The notes under the pieces were generated by a model. That model was not told the origin of the DNA, ran no database searches, and worked only from the letters and a program-made list of their open reading frames with translations. From VAZQ01 sp963827585 (GTDB lineage: Bacteria; Pseudomonadota; Alphaproteobacteria; Rhizobiales; Xanthobacteraceae): DNA of 64,000 nt. Positions 17,629-27,458 of this stretch are shown here, piece by piece. Location: contig CAWHCK010000019.1 in NCBI GenBank assembly GCA_963827585.1, forward strand, positions 1-64,000, given 5' to 3'. Position numbers and translations under genes: made by a program. Numbering within the stretch: position 1 is the stretch's first letter; each line of letters begins with the position of its first letter.

Positions 17629-18153
17629 TCAATGCTCCCGCACGGAGGCCGCGATGGCATGCAGATCGGCGGCAACGGCCGGATACTTCGCTGCCAGTTG
17701 CTCGACATTGCCAATCTCGACGTCGGTAGGCACTACCCCCGGCCACTCGGTGCTCGCGCCGAGGAACCAGCGGCGACGGCCGATCAGGCGCGCGGTGTGG
17801 AACGTATTGCCGGGGATGAACAGCTGCACGCGCTCGCCGCCGCGCAGGTCCGGTCCGACGACGACACGCTCAGTGGTGCCGTCGCCATGCAGCAGCAGGA
17901 CTTCGAGCGGATCACCGAGATAATAGTGGTAGAGCTGATCGTTGCGGATGCGGTGCAGCCGAACCGGTGCGGTCGGCGTCACCATGAAGTAGAGCGCCGA
18001 CCCCACCGGTCGCGCATCGGCAAACGGCGGCGGCAAAGCGCTTGCCGGAATCGACTGGTTGCTCAGATACGTGCTGCGCACGAAACCACAGGTCGCATTG
18101 GGCTCGAGCTTCAGCAACGCCCGAATCCGGTCGGCAGTCAGCTCATCGGCCAT
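17629..18153 (-). CDS. Cupin superfamily protein, DUF985 type
   Basis: A 174-aa single-domain cupin. The two cupin motifs are around RIRNDQLYHYYLGDPLEV and FIPGNTFHTARLIG, with metal-ligand-type histidines. The N-terminal segment (LTADRIRALLKLEPN) is typical of the DUF985/YML079w-like group, whose members bind small ligands of uncertain nature. The start overlaps the stop of a small upstream frame by 11 bases. Function beyond the fold is not known. Confidence 0.85.
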   Translation of the reverse strand: MADELTADRIRALLKLEPNATCGFVRSTYLSNQSIPASALPPPFADARPVGSALYFMVTPTAPVRLHRIRNDQLYHYYLGDPLEVLLLHGDGTTERVVVGPDLRGGERVQLFIPGNTFHTARLIGRRRWFLGASTEWPGVVPTDVEIGNVEQLAAKYPAVAADLHAIAASVREH

Positions 18154-18376
18154 GCGGGGATCTCGCGCGGCGCCAAACGGCAGTCAAGACTCGGGGCTGC
18201 TTCGCAGCCGCCGCGTCTGCGATTTGGCCGGCCGGCCACATCGGACCGCCTTGCACCACCTCGTGCTCGAGGCCGATCACGTCGCACGCAACGCAGACAA
18301 GCGCGGCAGTGCCATCGGCGAGCCTGATCGGCGCCATCTCGACCACGCAGCGGCGGCAACAGAAGAGATTCGCCAT
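18143..18376 (-). CDS. Candidate small Cys-rich (zinc-ribbon-like) protein
   Basis: A 77-aa frame with paired cysteines (LFCCRRC and LVCVACDVIG), spaced as in a zinc ribbon. The ATG at 18376 begins just before the Cys motif; a longer frame reaches 18472. It overlaps the cupin start by 11 bases, a spacing typical of co-translated genes. The C-terminal half is basic and less convincing. I do not recognise a named family. Confidence 0.5.
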   Translation of the reverse strand: MANLFCCRRCVVEMAPIRLADGTAALVCVACDVIGLEHEVVQGGPMWPAGQIADAAAAKQPRVLTAVWRRARSPHGR

Positions 18377-18540
18377 CGGCGCTCCATCTGATTCGCGAAA
18401 CCCGATGATGAATCCACGCGGCGCCGGGAGCAACCGGGGCGAAGGCACCGGGGTCGCGCCGACGTCGGCCACATGCTCCGTTGTGGTGGCACGGATTTCG
18501 CGGCATAACTGCGACCTCCTTCCGGCACCGCAGGTATTCC

Positions 18541-19386
18541 ATGGCCCGCACCATCCGCCTCCAAAGCGACAGCAATGCCCACGATCGCCCGTGGCGGGTC
18601 GCGGTCGAGCAAGGCTTCTTTGCCGACGAAGGCCTCGACGTCGTCTACCACGAGGACAATCCCAAGGGCGCCGAAGGCCGGGTCAAGGAGTTCTCGCAGC
18701 GCTGGAAGGAGACGCAGCTTCAGCAGGGCGCGCTCGAAATCTATCCGGTATGCGAATGGGGCGCGATCGAGCGCGTGCAGCACCTGGGCAAAGGCAAGAT
18801 CATCGGGCTCGACACGACGGTGCGCACGGGCGCGATCATGGTGAAGGGGAATTCGCGCGTTCGCACGCTTGCAGAGCTGCGCAATCTGCCGATCGCCGTC
18901 ACCTGGCATGCAGGTACGTTCTATGCCGCCATCGAGGTCATGGAGGCGGCCGGCGTCCCATTCGAGGAGATCAAACTGGAACACGCGTCCGACCGGCTGG
19001 ATGCCTTGCTCAGCGGCCGCAACGAAGCGGCCGCGCTGATGGAGCCGCTGGTGAGCCGCGCCGCCGAGGCGGGCTGCCGCACGATCGCCGATCTGCGCTG
19101 GCGCGGCGGCATCGTCGCGGGCGAGGACGTGGACGAGGAAACAGCGGGCAAGCTTCGGCGGGCGCTCAACCGCGCGATCGAATGGCTGAGTGCCAACGAA
19201 GAGCGCTCGCGGGCAGAACTCCTGCGCGACCTGAAGCCCGAACTGCGCAAGAATGGCCTCCTCCCCGAGCTGACCGGCGTAAAGAGCTATCAGCCGTCCG
19301 AGTTCAAGCGGAAGGTCGACTGGATGGTGGAGCGGGGGTTTCTCGACGAAGCGCCCGCCTACGAGGACGTTGTACGCAGCAAGTAG
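18541..19386 (+). CDS. NMT1/THI5-like (SsuA/ThiY-type) substrate-binding domain protein
   Basis: A 281-aa protein of the fold used by nitrate, sulfonate and thiamine-precursor ABC receptors (EQGFFADEGLDVVYHEDNP near residue 20). There is no signal peptide, and no permease or ATPase gene is adjacent, so it may be a cytoplasmic enzyme-like member rather than a transport receptor. Related proteins without signal peptides occur near catabolic operons. The ATG at 18541 starts right at the conserved region. Substrate is not predictable here. Confidence 0.75.
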   Translation: MARTIRLQSDSNAHDRPWRVAVEQGFFADEGLDVVYHEDNPKGAEGRVKEFSQRWKETQLQQGALEIYPVCEWGAIERVQHLGKGKIIGLDTTVRTGAIMVKGNSRVRTLAELRNLPIAVTWHAGTFYAAIEVMEAAGVPFEEIKLEHASDRLDALLSGRNEAAALMEPLVSRAAEAGCRTIADLRWRGGIVAGEDVDEETAGKLRRALNRAIEWLSANEERSRAELLRDLKPELRKNGLLPELTGVKSYQPSEFKRKVDWMVERGFLDEAPAYEDVVRSK

Positions 19387-19449
19387 TCCGCGCGACCATT
19401 GATTCCCGGCTGCCCTGGCCGCGTCGAGCGGATGCGCGGAAGGACCGTG

Positions 19450-20994
19450 CTACTCCGCCGGGGCCGGCGGCGGCGCCTCCCGGGCTATGGACGCCGCAGC
19501 ATCGCTCGCAGGTCCGCGCAGCGGACGCTCTTCCAGCAGCAGCACCGCCGCCAGCGCCGCCATCAGGAAAATATCCGCCGCCACGAACACCCAGCGAAAC
19601 ACGGCGGCCATGTCGACGCCGGCGGCGCCCGCGGTCTCGACCAGGAGCTCGACACCGGTGCCGCGCTCGGGCGTGGCGCCCAGACCTGCAAACAGGATCG
19701 CGCCCATGATCGCGACCGCCAGCGTGCTCGCGAGCGCGCGAAAGAAATTCATGGCCCCGGTCGCGGTGCCGACCTGGTGCCCGGGGACGGCATTCTGAAT
19801 GGAGACGGTGGCAACCGGATAGACCGTGCCCACACCGAAGCCGATGAGGGTGAGCGCGATGATCACACCGTAGAGCGGCATGGCGGGCCAGACGACGAGC
19901 GCCGCGACGCTCGCAATCGCGATGGTCGCGCCCGCGATCGCGGAGATTTTGTAATGGCGCAGATGCATCATGGACCGGCCCGACAGCATCGATCCCGGCG
20001 TCGTCATCACCACGATGGGGATGAGCGCGAGCCCCGCTCCGGTTGCCGTGAGCTTGTGCACGACCTGGAAGTAGAGCGGCATATAGACGGTGAGCCCGAG
20101 CACCGCGCCGAGCGTCCAGGAGGTCGCCGCGGTGCCCGCGCGCATCACCGGGTTGCGAAGCACCGTGAGCGGCAGGAACGGCTCGGGTGCCCGCCTGAGC
20201 CACCACATGAAAGCAACACCCAGGCCCAGCGAGAGTGCCACGAGGATAACGATCGTCGAGGACATCCACGGAACACGGATGCCGCCGGACGTGAGCGCAA
20301 TCAGGAGCAGCGTCGCTGCCGCAATCATCAACGCCGCGCCGATGATATCCAGCTGGTGCGGCCGTTCGTGCCGCGGCAGCCGCTTCATCGCATGATGCGT
20401 GAGCAGCGCCGCGAGAAGCCCGAAGGGCACATTGAGCCAGAAGATCACCGACCAATGCACGTGCTCGGCGATGAAGCCGCCGAGCGCAGGCCCGGCGACG
20501 CCGGCCACGATCCACGAGGTGCCCATATAGGCCTGATAGCGGCCGCGCTCGCGCGGCGTGATCATGTCGGCGATGGTCGTCTGCGTGAGCGGCACGATGC
20601 CGCCGCCGCCGAGCCCTTGCAGGGTGCGGCCGGCAATCAGCATCGCCATGTCGGGCGCCGCGGCGCAAACCACCGAACCTGCGAGGAACAGACCGATCGC
20701 CGCGAGCATCATCGCGCGGCGGCCGTGAATGTCGGAGAGCTTGCCGTAGAGCGGCGACACCACGGTGGACGACAGCAGATAGGCGATGATGACCCAGGAG
20801 AGGTTCTCGAAGTCGCCGAAGTCGCGGCCGATGGTCGGCAAGGCGGGGGCGACGATGGTCTGGTTGAGCGCCGAAAGGAACATGCCCAGCATCAGGCCGT
20901 AGAAGATGCGTCGCATGTCCGCGGTGGTCAGCGGTGCGTGGGGCTCGGATTTGCAGGGCTCGTTCGGCTTGCGGCTCGAAGACGTCATTCGCAT
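19450..20994 (-). CDS. MFS drug exporter, DHA2 (EmrB/QacA) family
   Basis: A 514-aa proton-driven exporter with 14 predicted membrane segments. Motif A of the major facilitator superfamily is seen as GKLSDIHGRR and the DHA2 motif C region as GPALGGF. Typical substrates are hydrophobic drugs, dyes or bile salts. No membrane-fusion (EmrA) gene is next to it. A paralogue lies immediately upstream on the same strand. Confidence 0.9.
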   Translation of the reverse strand: MRMTSSSRKPNEPCKSEPHAPLTTADMRRIFYGLMLGMFLSALNQTIVAPALPTIGRDFGDFENLSWVIIAYLLSSTVVSPLYGKLSDIHGRRAMMLAAIGLFLAGSVVCAAAPDMAMLIAGRTLQGLGGGGIVPLTQTTIADMITPRERGRYQAYMGTSWIVAGVAGPALGGFIAEHVHWSVIFWLNVPFGLLAALLTHHAMKRLPRHERPHQLDIIGAALMIAAATLLLIALTSGGIRVPWMSSTIVILVALSLGLGVAFMWWLRRAPEPFLPLTVLRNPVMRAGTAATSWTLGAVLGLTVYMPLYFQVVHKLTATGAGLALIPIVVMTTPGSMLSGRSMMHLRHYKISAIAGATIAIASVAALVVWPAMPLYGVIIALTLIGFGVGTVYPVATVSIQNAVPGHQVGTATGAMNFFRALASTLAVAIMGAILFAGLGATPERGTGVELLVETAGAAGVDMAAVFRWVFVAADIFLMAALAAVLLLEERPLRGPASDAAASIAREAPPPAPAE

Positions 20995-21180
20995 CTAATC
21001 AGGTCGGTGGACCAAGGCCGCCCGCACCCCCGCGGCCGTCCGACTGTATCGCCCTGCGATCCCTTCAAGGCAATGGGCTTGCGCACAGAGCAGGTATGAG
21101 GCCGGCCGCACCGTCGCGGCGGGCGCAGGCAGGGTGAGGTCGCCCGTGCGCGGTTCTCGTCGCGGCAATGAAGAGCCGCT

Positions 21181-22644
21181 TCAGTCGACCGGCGCCACCG
21201 AGCGCGAGGACCCGCGCAGCGGCCGCTCCTCGAGCGTGAGAATGCAGGCGAACGCGATCACGAGGCAGAGAATGGCGGCGGCGAAGACCCACCGGAAGAC
21301 TTCGGCGGCGTCGGTTCCAGCCAGCGCCGGCCCTGCCGAGATCCTGGGGACCAGCGGTCCGCCCGCGAGCACGATGGCGCCGAAGCCGGCCACGATGAAG
21401 GTCGAGCCGAGCGCGCGAAAGAAATTCATCGTGCCGGTCGCGATTCCGAGCTGATGCGGCGCCACCGCGTTCTGCACCACCACGATGGTGAACGGGAATG
21501 TCGGTCCCAGGCCCAGGCCCGCCAGCGCGATCAGACCGAGCGCGCCAGCAGGCGAAAATCCGGTCGGCGCGAGCGCGAGCGGAATGAGCGCGGCGCCCGA
21601 GAGCGCGATGCCGGCGAGCGGCACCCGCTTGTAATGGGTGAAGCGGACGAGCAGGTGGCCGCCGATAATCGACGAAATCGTCGCGGCGCCTTGCAGCGCG
21701 ATGATCGTCAGGGCCGACCCGCTCACGGAGAGGCCAAGCGCCAGCTGGGCATAGAGCGGCAGGATGATGGTGAGCGCGATAACCAGGCCGACTGTAAAGA
21801 ACGCGGCCGCCGTGCCGACGCGCATGGCGCCATCGCGGAGCACCGACAGCGGAATAAACGGCTCCACCGCGGTCATCACGCGCCAGGCGAACACGACCCA
21901 CAGTGTCGCGGAGGCGCCAAGCAATGCAAGAATCTGCGACGATGCCCAGGCGTAGCGCCGCCCGCCCCAGCTGAGCGCAAGCATCAGCGCGATGGCGGCC
22001 GCCACCATCAGCAGGGCCCCCAGCACGTCGAGCTTGTGCGGAAAGTCGTGGCGAGGCAGCCGCTGCAGCACGTTGTAGGTGAGGAGATAGGCCAGCACGG
22101 ACAGCGGCACGTTGAGCCAGAAAATCCACGACCAGTGCAGGTGCTCGGCGATGAAGCCGCCCACGATCGGCCCGCCCACGGTCGAAACGATGAATGTCGA
22201 GGACGTGTAGGCCTGATAGCGCGGGCGATCACGCGGGGACGCGACGTCGCCAATGATGGTCTGCACCAGCGGCATCAGGCCGCCGCCGCCCAAGCCCTGC
22301 AGCGCGCGGGCGAAGATCAGGGTCAGCATGGTCGGCGCGAGCGCGCAGGCGAGCGAGCCCGCCGCGTAGATGCCGATGGCGATCAGCATCATCGTGCGCC
22401 GACCGTGAATGTCGGAGAGCTTGCCGTAGAGCGGCGTCACCGCCGTTGCGCACAGGAGATTGGCGGTGACGACCCACGACATGTTCTCGACGTCGCCCAG
22501 GCTCGCGGAGATGGTGGGCAGCGCGGTTGCGACCATCACCTGATCGAGCGCTGCGAGGAACATAGTGAGGAGCACGCCCACGACGATGCGGCGTGCGGCG
22601 GCGTGATCGACATAGTCCGGTGGGGGCGAGAGCGGATCGCGCAT
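21181..22644 (-). CDS. MFS drug exporter, DHA2 (EmrB/QacA) family, paralogue
   Basis: A 487-aa, 14-segment transporter closely related to the gene downstream: both share the phrases GKLSDIHGRR, ALQGLGGGG and MNFFRALGST/AST. The order suggests tandem duplication followed by divergence. Motif C appears as GGPIVGGFIAEH. The 186-base gap between the two may hold a second promoter. Substrate unknown. Confidence 0.9.
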   Translation of the reverse strand: MRDPLSPPPDYVDHAAARRIVVGVLLTMFLAALDQVMVATALPTISASLGDVENMSWVVTANLLCATAVTPLYGKLSDIHGRRTMMLIAIGIYAAGSLACALAPTMLTLIFARALQGLGGGGLMPLVQTIIGDVASPRDRPRYQAYTSSTFIVSTVGGPIVGGFIAEHLHWSWIFWLNVPLSVLAYLLTYNVLQRLPRHDFPHKLDVLGALLMVAAAIALMLALSWGGRRYAWASSQILALLGASATLWVVFAWRVMTAVEPFIPLSVLRDGAMRVGTAAAFFTVGLVIALTIILPLYAQLALGLSVSGSALTIIALQGAATISSIIGGHLLVRFTHYKRVPLAGIALSGAALIPLALAPTGFSPAGALGLIALAGLGLGPTFPFTIVVVQNAVAPHQLGIATGTMNFFRALGSTFIVAGFGAIVLAGGPLVPRISAGPALAGTDAAEVFRWVFAAAILCLVIAFACILTLEERPLRGSSRSVAPVD

Positions 22645-22830
22645 GTTTTGTTATGGCGCCAGCCGGGCAGCAGGCGCCGGCATCTAGGCGGGGAACGTCG
22701 GCAAGGGCAAGGTGGGGGACTGCGCGCGGGCTATGCACAGTTGCGCGAACGCCGCGCCCGGCACTTTCGCCGGCTGCGCGCGTCATCGCGGAACGCAGCG
22801 GCGCTCCCGGTTGCCGTGGGTGTGGCCGCC

Positions 22831-22933
22831 AGAGCGTGATTGCTTTAGGTTGAGTTGCAATCACGCTCTAGCTTTCTGTTTGAGCATGATCTTTTCGGAA
22901 AACCGGTACCCATTCTTTCCGGATCATGCTCTA
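22831..22933. repeat. Palindromic repeat copy 2 (modules B then A)
   Basis: Module B (AGAGCGTGATTGC...GCAATCACGCTCTA) is followed by module A (GAGCATGATC...GGATCATGCTCTA). The last CTA is the TAG stop codon of the minus-strand YcgN gene. Confidence 0.85.
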
Positions 22934-23425
22934 GCCGGCCTTCGGCGCCTTTCGCGCCGCCTTCGGCATCCGTACCGGCCAGCTCACGATGCGGTCCTCG
23001 AGGTCGTCGTCCTTCACGTCGTCCTCGCTCGCGCCGACCCGCCCACGCACCGAGATCCCGGCTTGGTGCACGGTGTCGGGGTCGCCCGACACCAGCGGAT
23101 GCCACCAATAGAGGTCGCCTCCATCGGCCAAGAGCCGGTAGGCGCAGGTCGGGGGCAACCAGACGATTCGGTTGATGTTTCTGGGGGTTAGCCGAACACA
23201 ATCCTTCACCTTCGCGGTCCGGTTGGAGTAGTCGCGGCAGCGGCAGGTCTCGCCGTCGAGAAGCCGGCAGCCGACATCGGTGAAATAGGTGCGAGCGGAA
23301 TCATCGGCGTCCTCGAGCTTGACCAGGCAGCAGCGCCCGCAGCCGTCACACAGGCTCTCCCATTCGGAATTTGTCATTTGTGCCAATGGCTTACGGCGCC
23401 AAAAGGGAACCTCGTCACGGGCCAT
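22931..23425 (-). CDS. YcgN-family (UPF0260) Cys-cluster protein
   Basis: A 164-aa protein of the YkgJ/YcgN type. It has the family cysteine cluster (LCDGCGRCCL) and further cysteines in GCRLLDGETCRCRDY and DCV, which probably bind zinc or an iron-sulfur cluster. The start at 23425 gives the usual family N-terminus (MARDEVPFWRRKPL); the longer frame to 23536 is not family-like. Cytoplasmic; no defined reaction. Confidence 0.85.
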   Translation of the reverse strand: MARDEVPFWRRKPLAQMTNSEWESLCDGCGRCCLVKLEDADDSARTYFTDVGCRLLDGETCRCRDYSNRTAKVKDCVRLTPRNINRIVWLPPTCAYRLLADGGDLYWWHPLVSGDPDTVHQAGISVRGRVGASEDDVKDDDLEDRIVSWPVRMPKAARKAPKAG

Positions 23426-23622
23426 GGCTGACGGCCTCACAGGACCGGTCGGACGCGCCACGCGGCGCTCGGCCGAGCACCCGCCGCATCGCTGAACTGC
23501 TTGCCCGCCGCATTCATCCTGTGGCGATCCCGCCATAGTTTGGAACCCTTGGATCGGCTAGAACAAGGCAACGGCTGGGCACCGCCGCCCCGCCGCCGCT
23601 ATGCTTCCGCCCCGAGGGAACC

Positions 23623-25888
23623 TTGCGCAACCTTTTTTCCGACGGCGAGAACCGCGTCAGCTGGAAGGTACGGCTGCGCCGTTTCTTTCTCGATCTCGAT
23701 TCGCGCATCGACTTCGGGATGTATCAGCTCAAGACCTGGGGGCGCGAGCTTTTTGAACGCTTCACGGTGTTCATGGACCGCTTCCATGTGGCGGGCTGGC
23801 GGCGCTGGTGCTTCGTCGAACCGGTGTCTGAAGGGCTGACGCTGGGCATGGTCGGCCTGGTGGCGATGCTGGCGCTCGCGATCCCTGCCTTTCGAGAAAC
23901 CTCGGACGACGATTGGCTCAAGAAATCCGAGCTCGCCGTCACCTTTCTCGACCGTTACGGCAACGAGGTCGGCTCGCGCGGCATCCGACACAACGACGCG
24001 ATCCCGCTCGACCAGTTTCCCGACCACCTGATCAAGGCGACGCTCGCCACCGAAGATCGCCGCTTCTACGAGCATTTCGGCATCGATATCCCCGGCTTGT
24101 TCCGCGCGATGCTCACCAATGCGCGGGCCGGCGGCGTGGTGCAGGGCGGCTCCTCCATCAGCCAGCAATTGGCCAAGAATCTCTTTCTGTCGAACGAGCG
24201 AACCATCGAGCGCAAGGTCAAGGAAGCGTTTCTCGCGATGTGGCTCGAAGTGCGGTTGCCGAAGAACGAGATTCTCAAGCTCTATCTCGACCGCGCCTAT
24301 CTCGGCGGCGGCACCTTCGGCGTCGATGCCGCAGCGCAATACTATTTCAACAAGTCCGCGCGCGACGTGAATCTCTCCGAAGCGGCCATGCTGGCCGGCC
24401 TGTTCAAGGCACCGTCGAGATTCGCCCCGCATATCAATCTGCCGGCGGCGCGCGCCCGCGCCAACGTCGTCCTCGACAATCTGATCGAGGCCGGATTCAT
24501 GACCGAGGGCCAGGTGTTCGGTGCCCGCCGCAATCCCGCAATGGCGGTCGACCGGCGCGACGAACGCTCGCCCAACTATTATCTCGACTGGGCCTTCGAC
24601 GAGATGAAGAAGCTGGTCGACACCTTGCCCAAATCGGTTCATGAGCGGGTCTTCGTGGTACGGCTCGCGCTCGACGTCGACCTGCAGAAGAACGCGGAGA
24701 AGGCGCTCGAGAACTCCCTCAAGCAGTACGGCCGCGAATACAAGGCCAAGCAGGGCGCCGCGGTGCTGATGGACATCGACGGCGCGGTGCGCGCGCTGGT
24801 GGGCGGCCGCGATTACGGCGAGAGCCAGTTCAACCGCGCGACCGATGCCCTGCGCCAGCCCGGCTCGTCGTTCAAGCCCTATGTGTATGCGACCGCACTG
24901 ATGAACGGCTTCAAGCCGACGACGATCGTGGTCGACTCCCCGGTATGCATCGGCAACTGGTGTCCGAAGAACTACGGTGGCGGCTTCGCCGGTTCGATGA
25001 CGCTTACGGCGGCACTCACGCGCTCGATCAATATGATACCCGTGAAGCTGTCGATCGCGCTCGGCAACGGCAATCCGAAAGTCGGCCGTGCCAAGATCAA
25101 GGACACCGCACGCAAGGCCGGTCTGCGCACGCCGCTGCCCGACACGCCCTCGATGCCGATCGGCGCCGACGAAGTGACCGTGCTCGACCACACCGGCGGC
25201 TACACCATGTTCCCCAATCTCGGGAAGGCGATGACACCCCATGCCGTGCTCGAAGTGCGCAGCGGCATGGGCGAGCTCATCTGGCGCTGGGACCGCGACA
25301 GCAAGAAACCGTTGCAGGTGATCACGCCGCAGGTCGCCATGGACATGAACATGATGATGAGCAAGGTCGTGGAGGAAGGCACCGCCAGGCGGGCGGCGCT
25401 CGACGGCATCCGGTCCGCGGGCAAGACCGGCACCACCAACGGCCACCGCGACGCCTGGTTCGTGGGCTACACCGGCAACATGGTATGCGGCGTCTGGTTC
25501 GGTAACGACGACTACAGCACCATGCACCAGATGACGGGAGGCTCGCTGCCGGCGATGACATGGCACGAGATCATGGCCTTTGCCCACCAGGGCATCGAGC
25601 TCAAGCCCATTCCCGGCCTCGGCCCGCAGGCGCCCGCCCGCCCGGTGGCGGCCGAAGCCAAGAAGGATGGCACGCCCGAAGCGGCCGCCAGTCCGCGCAT
25701 CGTCGATTCTCACCAAGCGCGGGGCCGATGCGCTCGTGCGCGTCGAGCGGCTGATGGACGACGCCACGCGCGCGCTCGCCGCCCGCGGCGAGATGACCAA
25801 GGCCTCGGACGAAACGACGCCCCGACGTCAGGAGACTTTCGCATCCGCGTCTGATCAACAGCCGGCGGGTCAGAGCCGCGGCGATTGA
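23623..25888 (+). CDS. Penicillin-binding protein 1A (bifunctional; C-terminal frame break)
   Basis: Bitopic inner-membrane enzyme that polymerises and cross-links peptidoglycan. A cytoplasmic N-terminus precedes a membrane segment at about residues 80-96. The GT51 glycosyltransferase has ATEDRRFYEHFGID and GGSSISQQLAKN. The transpeptidase has SSFK (active-site Ser), the SIN box and KTGTTNG. Near 25695-25705 the frame changes: removing one base restores ILTKRGADALVRVERL and a tail ending at 25888, instead of an Arg-rich stop at 25854. The catalytic domains are unaffected. The extra base is probably a sequencing error. Confidence 0.92.
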
Positions 25889-25950
25889 AGCCGGCGACGG
25901 TCGTTTGCTACATCCTTGGCTCGGACCGCAAGCATCCCATTGGACCAAAC

Positions 25951-26529
25951 GTGCGTCTGCTTTTCGGAACCGTGTTAGCCCTCGCCATCGCGGCACTGAT
26001 CGGCCTTGGCGCGACGTGGCTTGCCTTGACGCAGGGCACCGCCTATGGCGGCGTCACTATCGGCGCCTGGACCGGATGGCCGAAGAACGGAACCGCGGGC
26101 ATCGACCCCTATGCGCGCGCGATGGTCGCACGCACCGGCGAACTGCCGATCGGCTCCGGCGACGGGGTCGCATTCTATGCCCACGCCGACGACGCCGGCC
26201 AACCCCTCGATGGGCGTTGCGACGTACGCTTGAGTGGGATCACGCCGCAAGCGCGGTTTTGGACAATCACCTTGTACGATCCCGAGGGTCGGCTTGTGGC
26301 CAATTCCGCCGAGCGGCATGGCTTCACCAGCCAGGAGATCATCCGCAACGCGGATGGAAGCTTCGACATCTCGGTCGCCCCGCGCGCGCGGCCGGGCAAC
26401 TGGCTCCCAACCGGCGGGGTGGACAAGTATCTCCTGGTGCTGCGGCTCTACGACACGCCGGTCGGGATGGCGACGCGCACGGGACGTGACGCACCGATGC
26501 CCGCACTCACCAAGAGGGCATGCCCGTGA
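25951..26529 (+). CDS. DUF1214 domain protein, membrane-anchored
   Basis: A 192-aa protein with an N-terminal membrane segment (LFGTVLALAIAALIGLGATW) and an extracytoplasmic DUF1214 domain (FWTITLYDPEGRLVAN, RPGNWLP, LVLRLYDTP). GTG 25951 is chosen because it starts at the hydrophobic segment; a TTG at 25885 is also in frame. It overlaps the DUF1254 gene by 10 bases. In many bacteria DUF1254 and DUF1214 are parts of one protein, so these two products probably act together. Biochemical function unknown. Confidence 0.8.
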   Translation: MRLLFGTVLALAIAALIGLGATWLALTQGTAYGGVTIGAWTGWPKNGTAGIDPYARAMVARTGELPIGSGDGVAFYAHADDAGQPLDGRCDVRLSGITPQARFWTITLYDPEGRLVANSAERHGFTSQEIIRNADGSFDISVAPRARPGNWLPTGGVDKYLLVLRLYDTPVGMATRTGRDAPMPALTKRACP

Positions 26530-27068
26530 CCCGCTTGGTGCTATGGTTGTTGGGCGCGCTCCTCCTCGCAGGCATCGTGCACCTCGCCACCGTCCTGGTG
26601 CTCCCCCGCATGGCAACCCAGGATGCCTACGCCCGCGTCTCTGCGATCGCTCCCGTCAACGCCGTCGTTGCCGTCCCGCGCCCGACGCCGGAGAAGGCCG
26701 TCATGCCGTTCATGGACCCGGCCTTCGAGGTGTCCATATGCCGCTACGATCTGTCGCGGGGCCCGCTGAAATTCTCCGTGCCGATCAGCCAAGCCTATAC
26801 CTCGGTATCGTTCTACACCCGCTCCGACGTAGCCTATTACGCCATCAACGATCGCGCCGCGGGGCGCCGGGTGATCGAGCTTGATCTCATGACCGCTGCG
26901 CAACGTGCGGAATTGCCGGAGAACGAGGACATCACGGCCGCCGATCGATTGATCGTGGCATCGCCGACGGTCACCGGCTTGATCGTGATCCGGGCGCTTG
27001 CGCCTGAAACGGGGTGGATTCCGGCGGTCCGAGGCGCGCTGGCGGCGGCACAGTGCCGCCCGCAATGA
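26520..27068 (+). CDS. DUF1254 domain protein, membrane-anchored
   Basis: A 182-aa protein with one N-terminal membrane segment (about 7-29) and an extracytoplasmic domain resembling DUF1254 (SQAYTSVSFYTRSDVAYYA; LDLMTAAQRAELP). It is co-translated with the DUF1214 gene. In the fused homologues the order is DUF1254 then DUF1214; here the genes are in the opposite order. Function unknown. Confidence 0.75.
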   Translation: MPVTRLVLWLLGALLLAGIVHLATVLVLPRMATQDAYARVSAIAPVNAVVAVPRPTPEKAVMPFMDPAFEVSICRYDLSRGPLKFSVPISQAYTSVSFYTRSDVAYYAINDRAAGRRVIELDLMTAAQRAELPENEDITAADRLIVASPTVTGLIVIRALAPETGWIPAVRGALAAAQCRPQ

Positions 27069-27118
27069 CGCTTTCTACCCAGCGCGATGAGGCCTGCACG
27101 AGACGGACGCTGGCCGTC

Positions 27119-27319
27119 TTATGAGCGGTTCGCGCGACGACGGCGGCGACGACGCGGGCTGCCTGTCTCAGGCTGGAAGTCGCCGGTCGGCTCCTCGGTG
27201 TATCGCTCGATCCGGACGACGGGAAGGATGACGACGGTCGCCGAGACGGACTTGGCCGCGCTCGGCCTCGACCCCCGCGCGGCACGCCCCACCGCCGGAA
27301 AACTGATGACCGTACCCAT
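27119..27319 (-). CDS. Candidate small basic protein
   Basis: A 66-aa frame starting MGTVISFP, a beginning seen in many small rhizobial proteins. It continues with a hydrophobic stretch (ATVVILPVVRIERY) and ends in a run of seven arginines. It is convergent with the DUF1254 gene. An overlapping plus-strand frame (27087-27338) looks like its shadow. No family is recognised and the ribosome site is weak. Confidence 0.45.
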   Translation of the reverse strand: MGTVISFPAVGRAARGSRPSAAKSVSATVVILPVVRIERYTEEPTGDFQPETGSPRRRRRRRANRS

Positions 27320-27386
27320 CCCGTTGCCCCCGCCCTGACGCCCCGACGCCGCAGCCCGGCTTCTGCCCGATTTGAGACGCGCAAGG

Positions 27387-27402
27387 TTAACCGTCTGCTA
27401 AC
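27387..27402 (+). promoter_or_regulatory. CtrA-like box (one mismatch) upstream of the DUF2336 gene
   Basis: TTAA-N7-CTAAC, one base off the CtrA consensus, 57 bases before the ATG. The spacing is exact. The match is weaker than the minC site. Confidence 0.35.
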
Positions 27403-27458
27403 GGGCGGACCGTAGGCTCATTTCAAAATCAAAGTGTTGCAACAAAGGCGCAGTGGTC

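Noticed and set aside
27087..27338. Plus-strand 83-aa frame
   Set aside because: Overlaps the more protein-like minus-strand small frame and has an Arg-run composition typical of a shadow.
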